From Apricaphanius iberus (Eukaryota; Chordata; Actinopteri; Cyprinodontiformes; Aphaniidae), in contig JAPXFQ010000247.1 of assembly GCA_028564705.1 (NCBI GenBank), positions 2,870,501 to 2,934,500 of the forward strand: a DNA stretch of 64,000 nt, given 5' to 3'. The position numbers were made by a program, and so were the translations under genes. The notes beneath the pieces are model-generated. The model worked only from the letters and a program-made list of their open reading frames with translations, did no database searches and was not told the origin of the DNA. Shown here one piece after another: positions 11,530-22,937 of this stretch; within the stretch, counting starts at the first letter, position 1; every line of letters begins with the position of its first letter.

Positions 11530-13370
11530 AAAACTATGATTTGGGCTCTGAGGATGAATGAAACAAAAAGGGGAACAGAATAGAGACAGATAAAGACAAT
11601 GACTTACGACAAGATGCACTGGGGAGAGATTAGGAATGTTCAGTATTCATTTGACAGGCGATCAGTTATTTTCTAATGATAGTAAATACATGAAATGTAG
11701 CTATGGTTTCTGCAAATATTAGTTAAAAAATGTTTATATTCATAGCTAAATTAAATTTGAATACTTTGCTCTCCACACCATGTCTCAATAATCAAAGTTC
11801 TTTATGTTTCTTCCTCACTACCGTGCAGAAGAACACATAACAAAAATGACTTTTTATTATGTCAAAAATCTGAATAGAATAAACAAAAAAGATGGACGGA
11901 TGGATGGATGGATTTTGTTATTAGAAATACAACACTGTTTATGTCAAATGTTGTCATTTATGTAGTTATTTGAGGAAAAAAATCATGTCTAAATGTGGAT
12001 AACGGTGATCTCATATACAGTTTACCATTGGGGCTTCTGCTTTTTTACCTTTGGTGTTGTTTATTTAGGTGAGTTTTAATCATTACATCCACAAATATAT
12101 ATCACACAGTTCTTTGAATAAGATAAGGATAAGTGAGTAGTGTATTATAAATTACTCTCAACCAAAAAGAAGTACTATGTGACACAAAAGCAAGCTAACG
12201 GATCAGCTTCACTGAGGATATACTCGGCTTTACTGGCAAAAAGATGTCTAAAAAATTGTCCAGCTGCATGGCCTCATCTTTTTTTAACTCATTCTTTGTG
12301 TGAAAAACCTTTGGATGGAATGAAAATGTTTCTGCAAAATTGTCTTCCAAGCGTCCATTTTTCACAGTGACCGCAAGTGGAATAAATGTCTCGCCAGAGT
12401 TAAAGTCAGCTTTATTCCCTAGATTTCTTCTTTTTTTTCATCATCTCCCACAACACCATATCTTCTAATCCTGCTGAGCTTTGATTGAATAAAGCATCAA
12501 GTAATACCCCACTGTTAACTATTAATTTCTGCTGTTCAGTTTAGGTGTTAGACCAAAGTGATACATCTGGAGTAAATAATATCAATCTGAAAGAGCTGAC
12601 TTGACGCTCATACCCAAAAGCAACTTGACCTTCTGGTACCACACCAGCCCTCGATTTTCTATGGATTAATAAAAAAAAACTTAAGTGCAGTTTCACATAC
12701 TGGACCCAGGTTTTGTGACTCTTTGACCTCCCAGGTAAATGCAATGGAAGTTGTATGTTTTCCAGCCCGCCTGTCTCTCTTCATCAACACACACAGTGGC
12801 CCATACACAGCCTGCAGCGCTGACACTATTATGGAATACAGAATGGTTGCTCATTTAATTTTACAGCCAAGCTTGCTGGTGCCACTCAAACAGAGCATGT
12901 CCCCATAACCAGCAGCTTGATTTAGTGGCTTGATAAGCAAAGAAGAAACAACCCCTGTGCCCCCAGCTTTCTGTCGCTACAACCATGTCAACTCTATCTT
13001 TTGAGCGTTGATACTTAAGAATGTCCTGTATTGGGGTTGTTTATGAGAACGCCATCTCTGACTGTTTGTCTCTAAACCTCAGTTCTTCGTGCTTTGTGGC
13101 TCAGTCTGTTTTTCTGCTTTCTGCTGCGGTCTTTCATCACGTTCACTCCCTGCTTTGGCATGACTTAGTGTAGTATCTCTATGTTTATGTGTGCATGTGA
13201 ATGTGGTAAACCAGATCTTTACTGCCCCCTTGTGACACGATGCTTCAACCCTTTCACTGGGGTCATAAAATCTAATCTAAAAATCAAATGGTGAAACCTA
13301 CTGGGGGGGCTGAAATGTTTTTGGGGGTTTTTATGTACACTTTGTGCTCATGAGTGTGCTTGTGAAGGTT
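11530..13370. other. Intergenic with short GGAT repeat
   Basis: A short GGAC/GGAT tetranucleotide repeat lies at 11,893-11,914. The part from 12,720 to 13,160 is balanced and non-repetitive and may be regulatory. No gene is visible. Confidence 0.5.
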
Positions 13371-13379
13371 GCTTGCTCA

Positions 13380-13530
13380 TTAAGACCAGCCTATATTAGT
13401 GCATCAGGTTATTTAAGTCAATGAGCCCTGTGCTGATTATTCTGCAGGTCTGTGCACTACCGCTTGTTTTGCATTTGCATATAAATTGCTTTAAATGTGA
13501 TGTTGCTGCGAAATTCTTTGCCACTTGTTT
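13380..13530. promoter_or_regulatory. Candidate enhancer with octamer site
   Basis: A compact balanced block contains a perfect POU octamer ATTTGCAT at 13,473-13,480, followed by AT-rich homeodomain-type sequence. Octamers are bound by POU-family factors. The rest of the claim is inference from composition. Confidence 0.35.
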
Positions 13531-13959
13531 AAAATTCATTAATTCTTTTGAATTTTATGAAACATGATTTGGTTGTCAAAAAAATCCCTTCTGTGCTGTG
13601 AAAAACATAAATCCTGCAGGTGTGCAAGAGCACAGGCCATATGGCTCAAGATTTTGTGATTCTTCTCCTGTAGATTTGCATAACCTAAAACTCCCTCTAT
13701 CGGCATTGTGTCTATCTTGGCTTGCCCAGTAGAGGGAGATTTGTTTCACTGAATTCCTGTATCGCTGGTCACACAGGAAATAGTACTCTTCAATGGTGTG
13801 TGTTGAGATATCAGGAAATTGTACTGAATATGAAAGCATTTAAAGTTTTTTTTCTGTTCAGCTGCATTAACCTTTTTCTAACCATTTCATGAATCCACCT
13901 AGTAAAGGATTTATAGACATATCTATATGGTCATATGAAGACTGTTGGGTGCACAGCAT

Positions 13960-14300
13960 GCCCACGCTTTGCCTCCTTCAAACATGCTGCCTAATACTGT
14001 CATCTATTCCTGGTGCATAATAAGACCTAAGGCAAGCAGTCTTACTCTGATTTACTTTTTGTCTCTGGCTTGATTGTTTGCCTCAGGAGGGACAAGATTG
14101 GTTCAAAAAGTAATTGAATGGCCCATTTTATTTATTCTAATTGATTTTCAGTCATTTGATACATTTTTGTGTATTGTCTTGTATTCATGTGTATGGATTT
14201 GTGTGTGTCATCCAATGATTTCTTTATTTTATTTGTAGTGACCCAAATCTGTTTATTTGCATACACTAATGGGATTTTTCTTTCGTTTTAGGAAAGCAAA
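13960..14300. promoter_or_regulatory. Candidate enhancer with octamer and homeodomain cores
   Basis: The block holds a second ATTTGCAT octamer at 14,255-14,262 and clustered AATTGA, CTAATTGATTTT and CACTAATGGG motifs. It has no coding potential and no recognised repeat. Regulatory role is inferred. Confidence 0.35.
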
Positions 14301-14609
14301 AGTAGTGGGAAAAAAAACATTTTTAGGTTATGTTAACTAAATAAGAGGTTGTTGTCCCCAAAGTGTAAGGAAACTGGTCTTGATATTTTCTGAAGTTAAA
14401 GGTTAAATTATATTTGGATGTGTGAAAAAGTAAAGGCATAGATTACCGAGATTTGCAGTTAAAGGCTGAATATGGAACATTTTCATAAAAAGCTACATAA
14501 AAAATAATAATAATACCTCCACGGGCTTTTAGAGGGGTGCAGAATGAAAGTACATTTCCTTAAAAAAATAATATTTGAATTAAAATATTATGAAATGTAA
14601 ATTGTAACG

Positions 14610-15003
14610 GACATGACAATGACGTCATGTTTACATCTACCATCCAGTACCAGCCGTGGTGATACGCGTACAGATACGCCCTCTATGTTCCAACTATATG
14701 GTCGGCACAGCTCGGCTGGCACTGTGAAACATGTCGGAGTTGGCAAGTCAAGCAGCTGCTTCAGAGCCCCAGAGATTTTGTTATCCGTCTCAGGATAGCA
14801 GTGATCGTAGAATAACAGAAACTATTCCTCACTTGACAAAGTTCAGGTTGGTCACTGAAATTATCGGCAGCGAACCAGGCAACCCAACAGCTGGAATGAT
14901 GAATTTATTGTTTATTTACATTTTGGGTAGGAATTTTACATCCATCTTGAGCTTTTATTTGCTTATGGAAACAATAATTAGTTTCTTCTCATTTCTCTTC
15001 TAA
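14610..15003 (+). other. CpG-bearing segment with 90-codon ORF, possibly TE-derived
   Basis: A CRE-like TGACGTCA palindrome (14,620-14,627) precedes an open frame from ATG 14,731, which has A at position -3, to 15,001-15,003. The first 60 codons are serine- and glutamine-rich and polar (ASQAAASEPQRF, then SQDSSDRR, then LTKFR). The last 30 are hydrophobic and look like read-through into AT-rich DNA. The sequence is more CpG-rich than its surroundings and ends close to an L2 3' end. I do not recognise the product. It could be the first exon of a transposon-encoded or host gene, or chance. Confidence 0.25.
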
Positions 15004-15189
15004 TTCACTTAAAAAGTTAAAAAAATTCCACTATTTGCATCTATGTAAAAAATTGGTCATACCCCATGCAGTTGTTGGGTAAAAAGATATTTCATTTCCC
15101 CCAAATTTTTCTTCTGAGTGGAAGGAATATTAATGAGTAGACTCCAATGAGCAGGTAGCTAAGGTAGCTAAGAAGTGGGATGATGACAT

Positions 15190-15332
15190 TGAGGCCTTGC
15201 AACGTCAAGCTCCCGAGGAGCTGGCCCAAGTAGCCGGGGAGAGGGAAGTCTGGGCCTCTTTGCTTAGGCTACTGCCCCCGTGACCCGACCCCGGATAAGC
15301 GGAAGATGATGGATGGATGGATGGATGGATGG
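15190..15332 (+). mobile_element. 5'-truncated L2/Rex-type LINE 3' end
   Basis: The sequence encodes the end of a non-LTR retrotransposon reverse-transcriptase ORF, readable as PEELAQVAGEREVWASLLRL then LPP and a TGA stop. After it come the short CCCGACCCCGGATAAGCGG 3' UTR and a GGAT tail ending at 15,332. This gene-end/3' UTR/tetranucleotide-tail arrangement is typical of fish L2-like elements. Everything upstream is missing, which is the usual result of incomplete target-primed reverse transcription. Confidence 0.75.
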
Positions 15333-15507
15333 TGATGAAAACAGATGTTTTTTGATGGACATGTTTTACATTGTCTCATCTTTTAGAGATGCCTGTCTAG
15401 TCAAACACATTTCCTGGTTGAATAAAAATAAACAAACATCTAAATCAACAAGTGGTATGAATAACTTTGGCCCTAGCGATAGAGGGAATTGGAAATAATC
15501 CCCACCT

Positions 15508-15873
15508 GGCAAGGTACACAATGAGGGCCCGGGCGGGATTTGAACCCACAACTCCCGGGTGAGAGTCATGCACGCTAACCGGTCAGCCAAAAGGATATCA
15601 TTGTGGCCAAGCAGCCAGGGCACATGATCAAACCGAGACATAGTGACTGGACCGCCACACTGTCACATCTCTCCCCCTCTTATCACAAGCACGTCCTCGT
15701 GCTGCCGTGCAGGGTGCCACCAATTTCGAATCCATGGACGTATTACCAGTATCACATGGATCCTGCCAGCAACGCCAAATATGACAAGGTACACAACGAG
15801 GGCCCGGCGCGCATGACTCTCACACGGGAGTCAGGGATCGAATCCCGCCTGGGCCCTCGTTGTGTACCTTGCC
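15508..15873. mobile_element. tRNA-Glu-like foldback element
   Basis: The arms 15,508-15,575 and 15,807-15,873 are inverted copies of one another, 68 and 67 bases with roughly 85% identity, both starting GGCAAGGTACACAA at the outer end. Read inwards from the right edge of each tRNA-like unit, the arm contains a tRNA-like segment: GGTTAGCGTGCATG, an anticodon-loop-like CTCTCAC, and a B-box-like GGTTCAAATCC or GATCGAATCC. This pattern resembles tRNA-Glu. A third copy of the outer 21-mer at 15,785-15,805 pairs perfectly with 15,851-15,871, forming a nested hairpin with a 45-base loop. No target-site duplication is evident. The 231-bp interior has no convincing gene. Confidence 0.75.
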
Positions 15874-15879
15874 ACACTA

Positions 15880-16530
15880 ACATTTCATCAGCTCTGTGCA
15901 AGGCACACTTCAGTGATTTTGGTGGCAGTACCATGATTTAGGATTGCAAAATTACACATGATGATGCTGTAACTGCTGTCCTTGACAATTGGTCCAGTTT
16001 TTCTTTGGAGTTTGATAACCCTACATCCTTGTACTTCAGGCTGGATAGGTGAGTCTTTGTGTTTCTCACTTTAAATCTTTTCTGCATTAGGGATTTTGCT
16101 TATCCATATGGACTAATCAAAATGTTATTAAACCCAGAAGAAGTCAACATTGTAGCAAGATTTTTATGCCCCTCTCCATCCATGACCGTGTCATATAGTT
16201 GGGAATTTTCCGACGTATATATACCATCTTGTTGAAAATATAATAATACAAAGTAATCATCAAACTGTAAAGGATCAACATAAAATGTATGCCCATGCGT
16301 AACGTGTGTATATGTAACCTTCTCCATCCCAACCGTATGTCTTGTAGATCTTTACCTCACATGAAAAGTCATCCTATAAAAGCTGAAAAGCTCCATTTTA
16401 CTTTCATAACTTACATACTTTCATTATGGAAAATAATAACCCATTACATCAAATCAAATGGCTTTCCGTTGTCTGCTAATTTGTTGATGTGCATGCATTC
16501 AAAGGTGGCTCTATTAGAGCAGAACACAGG
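15880..16530. other. Intergenic, nothing recognised
   Basis: Unique AT-rich sequence without exon or repeat signals. Confidence 0.55.
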
Positions 16531-16539
16531 GGCTCTTTG

Positions 16540-16930
16540 ATGTTCCATCACCTGCTGATGCCAAACATTAAAGATGCCTAAAATGCACGTTCTCACTGTG
16601 TGTTTGTTTAGCATGCTCATGTTTAGCAGTCATTTTCATAATAAGCACCCCATGTGCTAGTTTGCTCGGATCAAAAAGAGAAAAACCTCTTTTACATTGC
16701 TCCGTATGTTTGCATTGGTGTGCTGCATGGTTTTAAGGCTGGGATGCGGTTGTGTGCAGAACACAGCAAACTGATCTCACTTCATGGTTCAAAATAAAAA
16801 AAATGGATGCATTCTTTGACATACTTGACTTTATACACAGGAAATATGCTTTCCAACCACTTGAACCAAGATTGCTCACTACATTTTGTCAGATGGGAAG
16901 TATGTGTATGTACTGTAAAAAAACTGTCTG
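16540..16930. promoter_or_regulatory. Candidate conserved non-coding block
   Basis: Non-repetitive sequence of balanced composition with several ATGCTCATG and AAATATGC-type motifs and no coding potential. The enhancer suggestion is inference from composition. Confidence 0.25.
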
Positions 16931-17199
16931 TTTACATAATTTGGTCACATAGCACATCCTTGTGATTTGCTTCTAGCCTTTTTTTTTTCTATAATTCCTT
17001 CTCTGTGCATGTTTACTTGAACCTCTCCGAGTACGTTTCCTTCTCTAAATGTTGTGACGGCAGGTCTAAACAGGATACAGGTCTGCTGCAACAGGACTTT
17101 ACACAAATGGGTACACGCGTCAGTCTAAGGGTCGCTGGACTGAAAGTATCTTAAGGATGATGCAGCAATGCAGTGGTTTGAATTTTTTTTTTTTTAACC

Positions 17200-18115
17200 G
17201 CTTGCACTTTTCGTGGCTTTTTCACCTTACAACCACAAAGATTATTGTATTTTATGAGGACAATGTGGTATATAACCTAAACACATATGCATGTAATCAT
17301 ACCTGATTTTCAAATAATTTTACATGTAAAACCTGAAAATTAATCTCTACTTTTACAGTGTATTAAGCCCCATTTTAATCAATATCTCATATAAAAACCT
17401 TTCACAGAACATATTTGGGGTGCGTTTACCAGCTTTGAGCATCTTCATGTGGAACTGTTTGACTGTACTTCTTGGCAAAGTAGCTTGAGCTTAGTCAGAT
17501 TGATTAGACTGCATTTGAGACAAATTCCCTGTTGGATTTAGTTCTGGTCTATGAATGAGCCATAGTATTGCATTATTATAAATAAAAAAAAATCTAAACT
17601 ACAACACTTTACCTCAGGCTGTACTTTTAGTCATTGACCTGCTGAGAGGTGAACTTCCACCCCAATCTTGTGTCTTTTCCAACTTATAAAAGACTTTCAT
17701 TAAAGGAATCTCCTGTATCCATCTTAAACTATCTGATATAGAAAAGCAGATTTGTGGTGTATATGATTAACCACTGTTTTTTACCAAACACCTCTTTTGC
17801 CTGTTCTTTGATTATTGCTGTTCTTGCTAAGCATTTGCTTTTAGATGGATGGCCATGTTTCTGTAGGGTTGTACCATATTTTTGAAATTTTTATATTGAA
17901 TTGAACACTCATCAGTCAAATGTCCAAAGCTTGAGATATTGTTTTATAACGTAATCTTCAACCTTTAGACCTCTTTAGACCCCAGCTTCAGAATTTCAGA
18001 GTTTTTATTTAGTGGTAAAGGAGATTAAATTGGGTTTAATATAAATGCTCATCACAATTTTCAGATATGTAATAAAAATCTTTAGTATTTGAAGTTTCCA
18101 CATTTTTTTTATATT
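17200..18115 (-). mobile_element. Decayed Tc1-like transposon
   Basis: Read on the minus strand, separate blocks match the layout of a fish Tc1-like element. The terminal part includes CACAACCAC against 17,220-17,240. A block at 17,460-17,520 contains a 'CAAGCTACTTTGCCAAGAAG' equivalent. Another at 17,635-17,720 reads as the 'GGTGGAAGTTCACCTCTC' region. One at 17,860-17,960 ends in an 'AATATCTCAAGCTTTGGAC' equivalent near the transposase N-terminus. Large internal parts are deleted and stops abound, so no transposase can be made. Family assignment is from memory of this common repeat. Confidence 0.55.
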
Positions 18116-18656
18116 TGTATAATTTGTTTACTGATTGCTTCTGTGTCTGCCTTTGCTCGTCTAACATAATGCTGCATTATATTTATTTCTGTCAGCAAGT
18201 CCTTTTGGTTAGCTGAGTCCTGGCGGGTGGATTTTAAATAATAGGAAGTATGTTGGTACCCATCCAGGCCCCTGTCTTTCCTCTATCATCTATTTATTTA
18301 TCTCCCATGACCTCTGGGAGTCCTCAGGAGGGACAGTGTTCCAGAATACGCCAATTTCCCCCCTCTCCAGTGTTCTTTGGACTACTTCTCCTTTACTCAA
18401 ATTAACATTGAAATGAAAAAAACAAACTTATTGCTTTGAATGAGTGACCCATTCAAATAGTTGTTACGTTTAGTTGTATCAGTTTGTCTGACTCTCTCTT
18501 CACGTTTCCCTCTGCAGCGTAGTATTTGGGCCACTTTTGAATTGAAGCCTTTAAGTAAAAAGACAGAAATAGGGTGACATAAAAGAGGAGAGAGAAAAAG
18601 AAGGAACAACAACCTAAGCTGCCTTCTAATTTTCTGCTTTCTATGACTACATGTAA

Positions 18657-19250
18657 TGCTAGTTTCACACCGGTCAGCGTGTTCAGGCGTCAACTCGCTC
18701 AAATGGACGAAAGTTGATGCTTTAACATTAAAACCCAGCTGCTTGCGCACTTCAGTATGTCAGCGCGCGGGTGGGGATTTCTCTGTTGCTAGTTGTTTAC
18801 AACGTCTTCCACCAGGAAACTAGTGCTGACTATGTGGTACCGTAATTGCCCTAACCAGAGTTGCCCAGCGTTAGCTAACATAACGAAAAAGTTAAAAGAA
18901 AATATTTAACTGCTTACCTGGCACTCCAATGTCCTCCAATATCTTCCACCAAATAAGGTCAGATTTCTTTCTGTCAAAGAAAAGACGAAGACGCTGATTG
19001 GTTGACGCCCCTCGTTTGCTGTCCCGGAGTTCAGTTCTCCTGACTTCACGCAGCAGCTGGCCGGAGGGTCTTTCAACACATCTGAGCAGCAGCTGTGTGG
19101 ACCCGCTGATGCCTGCTGTGCCGACGCATGCAACTTGCTGCGTAGCAGCTTGCAGCAGTTTGACGCCCCCTTGCTGCTTAAGTACCATAGACTTTGCATG
19201 TAATCTAGCTGCCCTGCTGCCTGGACGCGCTGACCGGGGTGAATGTGCCA
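18657..19250 (-). mobile_element. PIF/Harbinger-like element with TAA duplication
   Basis: The 594-bp element is flanked by TAA at 18,654-18,656 and 19,251-19,253, the three-base duplication typical of PIF/Harbinger insertion. Its ends are imperfect inverted repeats: left TGCTAGTTTCACACCGGTCA, right read outward-in TGGCACATTCACCCCGGTCA. It is distinctly CpG-rich compared with its flanks. The interior carries a minus-strand exon-like ORF (separate entry). No full transposase fits, so it is a deletion derivative. Confidence 0.65.
18918..19077 (-). pseudogene. Exon remnant of transposon accessory protein
   Basis: A minus-strand frame within the Harbinger-like element reads through a basic segment and ends DRKKSDLIWWKILEDIGVPG. 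It is followed exactly by a consensus splice donor (CCAG, then GTAAGC; donor at 18,917-18,912). A basic stretch followed by a tryptophan-rich helix 'WWKILEDIG' recalls the MADF/Myb-like DNA-binding proteins that PIF/Harbinger elements encode next to their nuclease. The start is not defined; the frame is open further upstream but degenerates into repeat ends. Probably non-functional. MADF assignment is weak. Confidence 0.3.
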
Positions 19251-19599
19251 TAAGGCCATTGATATATAGATAGTGCACGCTTTATGTAGCTTTGAATAAA
19301 CAATCCTGTGGGGAGTGTTACTTTTGTTTCATACTTGTTCTTAGGTGTGTCTTGGTACAACCCTGCATTGTCAGTCCTCGCAGGGAGACACCTATGAAGG
19401 ACTTTGATCACTATTCATAACTTAATAACAGACAATAAAGAGATGCTGTGTTTGAGAGTTGGAAAAAAACAAAAAAACAGAAGGATGGAGCTGGTAAAGG
19501 AAAGGGGAGGGAACAAACAGAGGAAGGCCAGGCCAACGTGTAACCGACATGAAATATGAGACTTCTCAAGACAGTTTTGGTAAAAAGGTTGTTGGACGT

Positions 19600-19865
19600 A
19601 GAGAAGGGAGGACAAAATCCCTCCTTTGGCTTAGCCTGATCCCATCGCTCTCTCTCGTTTCCCCCCTCCTCCTCCAAACATCCCATGTGAGCAGCAGTCC
19701 CGCTGACTGGACCGCTGTATGCCTCAGCTCTGCTTACGCTTTGCTGCACTCTGGTAGATATGCATTGTTCTCCACTGGGCTCTACTTGTTGCTCCTGTTC
19801 CTAAGCGGTTAGTCTGTGCTAACTCCACAGACAGACGGAAAAAGACTGTAGGAGGATTCTCACGG
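19600..19865 (+). other. Possible non-coding first exon
   Basis: A pyrimidine-rich CTCTCTCTCGTTTCCCCCCT segment is followed by balanced sequence ending in a strong donor (TTCTCACG then GTGAGTAC at about 19,865). There is no long open frame. This could be an alternative 5' untranslated exon for the plus-strand gene far downstream, or of a transcript outside the window. No transcript evidence is available and a chance donor is quite possible. Confidence 0.2.
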
Positions 19866-19869
19866 TGAG

Positions 19870-20780
19870 TACTGACATTTTCAAAGATTTACATCCATGT
19901 TGTAGAGATCAAGCAGTTTGACTTTTGAACAACGTAATTACTGTCATAAATAGTTAAGGAAAACATGAAGAAACTTTTATTGTTAGATATGTTTCTGTAC
20001 TGATCTCCTTTTCCCAATTCCTGCTTCTGACTGAATAGCTTCCATTTTGCTGACTCATCCTATTAACTTAATTCACATGGCTCCATGTTCGATGGGTGTG
20101 TTTAGTCAGCATGTCGACCTTTGTGTAAAATGTATCCTAAATTGCCTGTGCGTAATTTCACATTTTAGCATTTTCCATTGGATTAAGTCAAGTATTAGCC
20201 GTGAACATGTTGAGGAATGTACTGACATCAGCCAGATTTATATCAACCCAAAAAGGTTTTGAGTTACAGTATATTCACAGATTTAAATAAACATGAGTAT
20301 ACAGGAAACCTTGAACTTTGTCATATTTTAAATAGTTTATAACTGAGTAATTTGAGTAAAACATAAGAACAGTAGATGTGTAAATTGGAAACACCATGTA
20401 GCCTTTTCTTGCTTCCGTAGTTTTTAACAACATCATCGTCTTAAGCGTTTAAAAACATTAAGAGGGATGGTGGTCCTTTCCCTTGGGATGACAAAGAAGT
20501 ATTTAATTGGGATAGAATATTTCAACACTGTTTAATTAGTCTTCCTTGTGAGCAAATGTAGAAGCCTTATTCCAGCCAGCTCTAGAGCAGTGTGCAGCAA
20601 GAGTTGGGGGAGGACCTACCATTACTATTTTTTCATTACAGTCTGTGGAAAATTGTTAAAACTTTTTTTGTCATTTCATAAAAATAACTTTAACCCTGAG
20701 CAATTACAGGGCAGAAAATGTTTATAGCTTTGAAACTGTAATGTTTTAAATTCTTAGTGCACCTACATTCCGGTAGGTGA
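19870..20780. other. Intergenic, nothing recognised
   Basis: AT-rich sequence without exon or repeat signals. Confidence 0.55.
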
Positions 20781-20784
20781 CCCC

Positions 20785-20888
20785 TGTCTGCTTCACGATT
20801 AAGCACTATTTTGTGTTGGATTAACACATAAAATAGCAATTTAAAAAAATAAAACTGGTGGCTTTAACTTTTGCAAAGCACTGTACAA
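20785..20888 (+). mobile_element. Tc1-like terminal fragment
   Basis: The segment CTGCTTCACGATTAAGCACT, then TTTGTGTTGGATTAACACAT, then TTTGCAAAGCACTGTAC matches, from memory, the 3' terminal region of a common fish Tc1-like element. The transposase part is absent. A 156-codon open frame starting here runs from the repeat into unrelated DNA and is not a gene. Confidence 0.5.
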
Positions 20889-21739
20889 TCGGACTTTGTT
20901 TTCCAGAGAGACTCCATTGTTCAGTGCTCATAATTGTTTTTGTGTATGTGTATAAAAGCCCTGTCCAAAGGGTCTTGGACAATGAAGTCTTTTTTCGAGG
21001 GGATGCGGATTTCTGTCTTTGTCCCACTCTCCCTCTCCTTTTCCTGTCTAATTCCCTCTGCCTTCACATCTGGATCTCCCCACCAGCTGACAAGAAAAAA
21101 GAGACAGAGGATGGAGGGAGGTGTGGATGTAATGGGGCTTACAAAGAAGAGAGAAGGAAAGAACTTAGAGGAAAGGGAGTTTTCTTAGGTCAAAAGACCC
21201 CTGGTAGACTTCCCTCTGTGCAGGAAGAGCTGACATACAATGTCATTGTAATTGCCCGCTTTGGAAGAGGAAACTCAAGATGTTGTAATCACACACATGC
21301 GGGAAACACCTTCCATGCACTTATATGAACATGTTAATGGCTCTAAAAAGTGGGTAGAGATTGTTTCATATGTAAGTCATGTGTAAATGAAGTCAAAACC
21401 AAACCCACAGATGTGATTTCTGTCATTATGGTAAAGAAAGTGGTTATACTCCACAGTGCTGTCAGAACTAGGCCTCGGCTGCCAAAGCCAGTTCAGATCT
21501 CTGTCTGTCTTTGAGCTTTGCTGCTTTGAAATTGCATGAAACCATAATGAAAAGCTCTACCTAAAAGAAACTCAGTTGGTCTGGATGGGATTTATCTGTG
21601 TGTATATGTGTGTGTGTTTCTATTTTTTTCCTTCTAGCTTTTCTGATGCAAGAAACTGTCCATGCCAACTGTGCTACAGTTTGTGCCAGTACTGGGCAGG
21701 CTTTCGTGTGGCTGTTTATACATGCCATGGCAGGGGTAA

Positions 21740-21752
21740 ATGCCATGGCAAC
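21740..21752 (+). promoter_or_regulatory. X-box-like motif
   Basis: ATGCCATGGCAAC differs little from the palindromic RFX-factor X-box GTTGCCATGGCAAC. A partial second copy (GCCATGGCAGG) lies about 20 bases upstream. It is a motif match only. Confidence 0.25.
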
Positions 21753-21879
21753 AGGTGTGCACGGATATGAATAATATTAGGCCACAGTTGAGCTTCTTTG
21801 GAGGTGTATGTGTAATTATCCTTTGCATTCAGTTTGGAGGTACTCTAGAGCTCATCTGATCTTCTGACTTTGCATGCTT

Positions 21880-22290
21880 GATATGATTAAGGCAGTGACA
21901 CAAACGTTCACTTCTTCCGCAGCCTCCCAAGAATTGTTTGACTGTGCAGCCTCTGCCGTATGTGCATCTGTGATTCAGCCATCTCTCTGTCTGTGCAGCT
22001 GGTCTGTGTCTGCCTTTCAGTTTATGTCTGGCTGTTAGCTAGCCGTGCATCTTTATGTGATGGCAGATTTGGAAGGACTGAAACTATGATGCAGGTGGCA
22101 TGCGTACAATGAGTGCCAAGCGAACAAATCTTACACCACATCACTGGTTCAGAAGCTGCAGCCAATGAGGTGGAGTCATTTGGCACAAAAGGCAATGTAC
22201 GCTACAGTAGTGTACTGTTTGCGTGCCAGCCAACAATTCAGAGTAGGGAACAGAGTAATGTGTTCGCTGGGTGAGAATGCTTAGGATTGT
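21880..22290. promoter_or_regulatory. Candidate conserved non-coding block
   Basis: Balanced unique sequence with a short inverted pair, CTACAGTAG next to TGTACTGT, near 22,200-22,219. No coding potential. Regulatory role is inferred. Confidence 0.25.
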
Positions 22291-22589
22291 TTTGGTCATG
22301 GTGATGACATTCATTCAGTCTAAGTTCATTGTGCAATGCAGTAATGTCTTAGAGATGGAACAAGATACCGTCTGGCAGTGGAGTTAAAATGCTGAAAGCA
22401 CTGAACAGTAACAAAAACATTATGACTTCTACAATAAACACAACTGATAATTAAAACTAGCATGTAGTATGTCAGTTAAAAACACTGCATCTCCTATTGC
22501 TGTACAGATTATTGTTTATTTTGTAGAATTACTCCAACATGGTTAAAACATGGATTACACGTTATCTAGATGAATGCCATGTTTGTCAA

Positions 22590-22935
22590 GCAACTCTTAG
22601 GCCAGGCAAGGAGAGGAATAACTGGACAACCAGGCAATAGGCCCCTGGTAACTTTTGAGAAGCTGTAGAGAACCATAATTCAGGTGGTACAGTCCTATGA
22701 TTGGAAGACTATTTGTGTAATACTCCATAAATTTGGTCTTGAAGAAAGCCATTGTTGAAAGAAAACCCATGTGTGGTTTACTGCAAACAGCAAAAATGTG
22801 GAAGAAGGTGTTTTGATCAAATGAGAGCAAAATTCAGCTTGGAACCCTGCATGCATGCTTAGTCAAATGCATGCGCAGTCATAGTCAAAACCTAAATCCA
22901 ATAGAGATTATGTGTTGGATTTAAGAAACTGACCA
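22590..22935 (+). mobile_element. Decayed Tc1-like transposase fragment
   Basis: In the plus direction the segment keeps recognisable transposase blocks, notably GAAGAAAGCCATTGTTGAAA, GCAAAAATGTGGAAGAAGGT, GATCAAATGAGAGCAAAATT and CCTAAATCCAATAGAGATTA. They are separated by deletions and stops. It is a fossil with no intact protein. It ends abruptly at 22,937, where another repeat (AAAGCCTGGTTCATGC) begins. Confidence 0.6.
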
Positions 22936-22937
22936 AA

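Noticed and set aside
15508..15590. tRNA-Glu gene
   Set aside because: The tRNA-like segment lacks a convincing acceptor stem and the anticodon arm has an eight-base loop; it belongs to a repeat.
20858..21328. 156-codon open frame, longest in the window
   Set aside because: It starts inside a Tc1-like terminal fragment and runs into unrelated DNA; composition is not protein-like and a second frame overlaps it.
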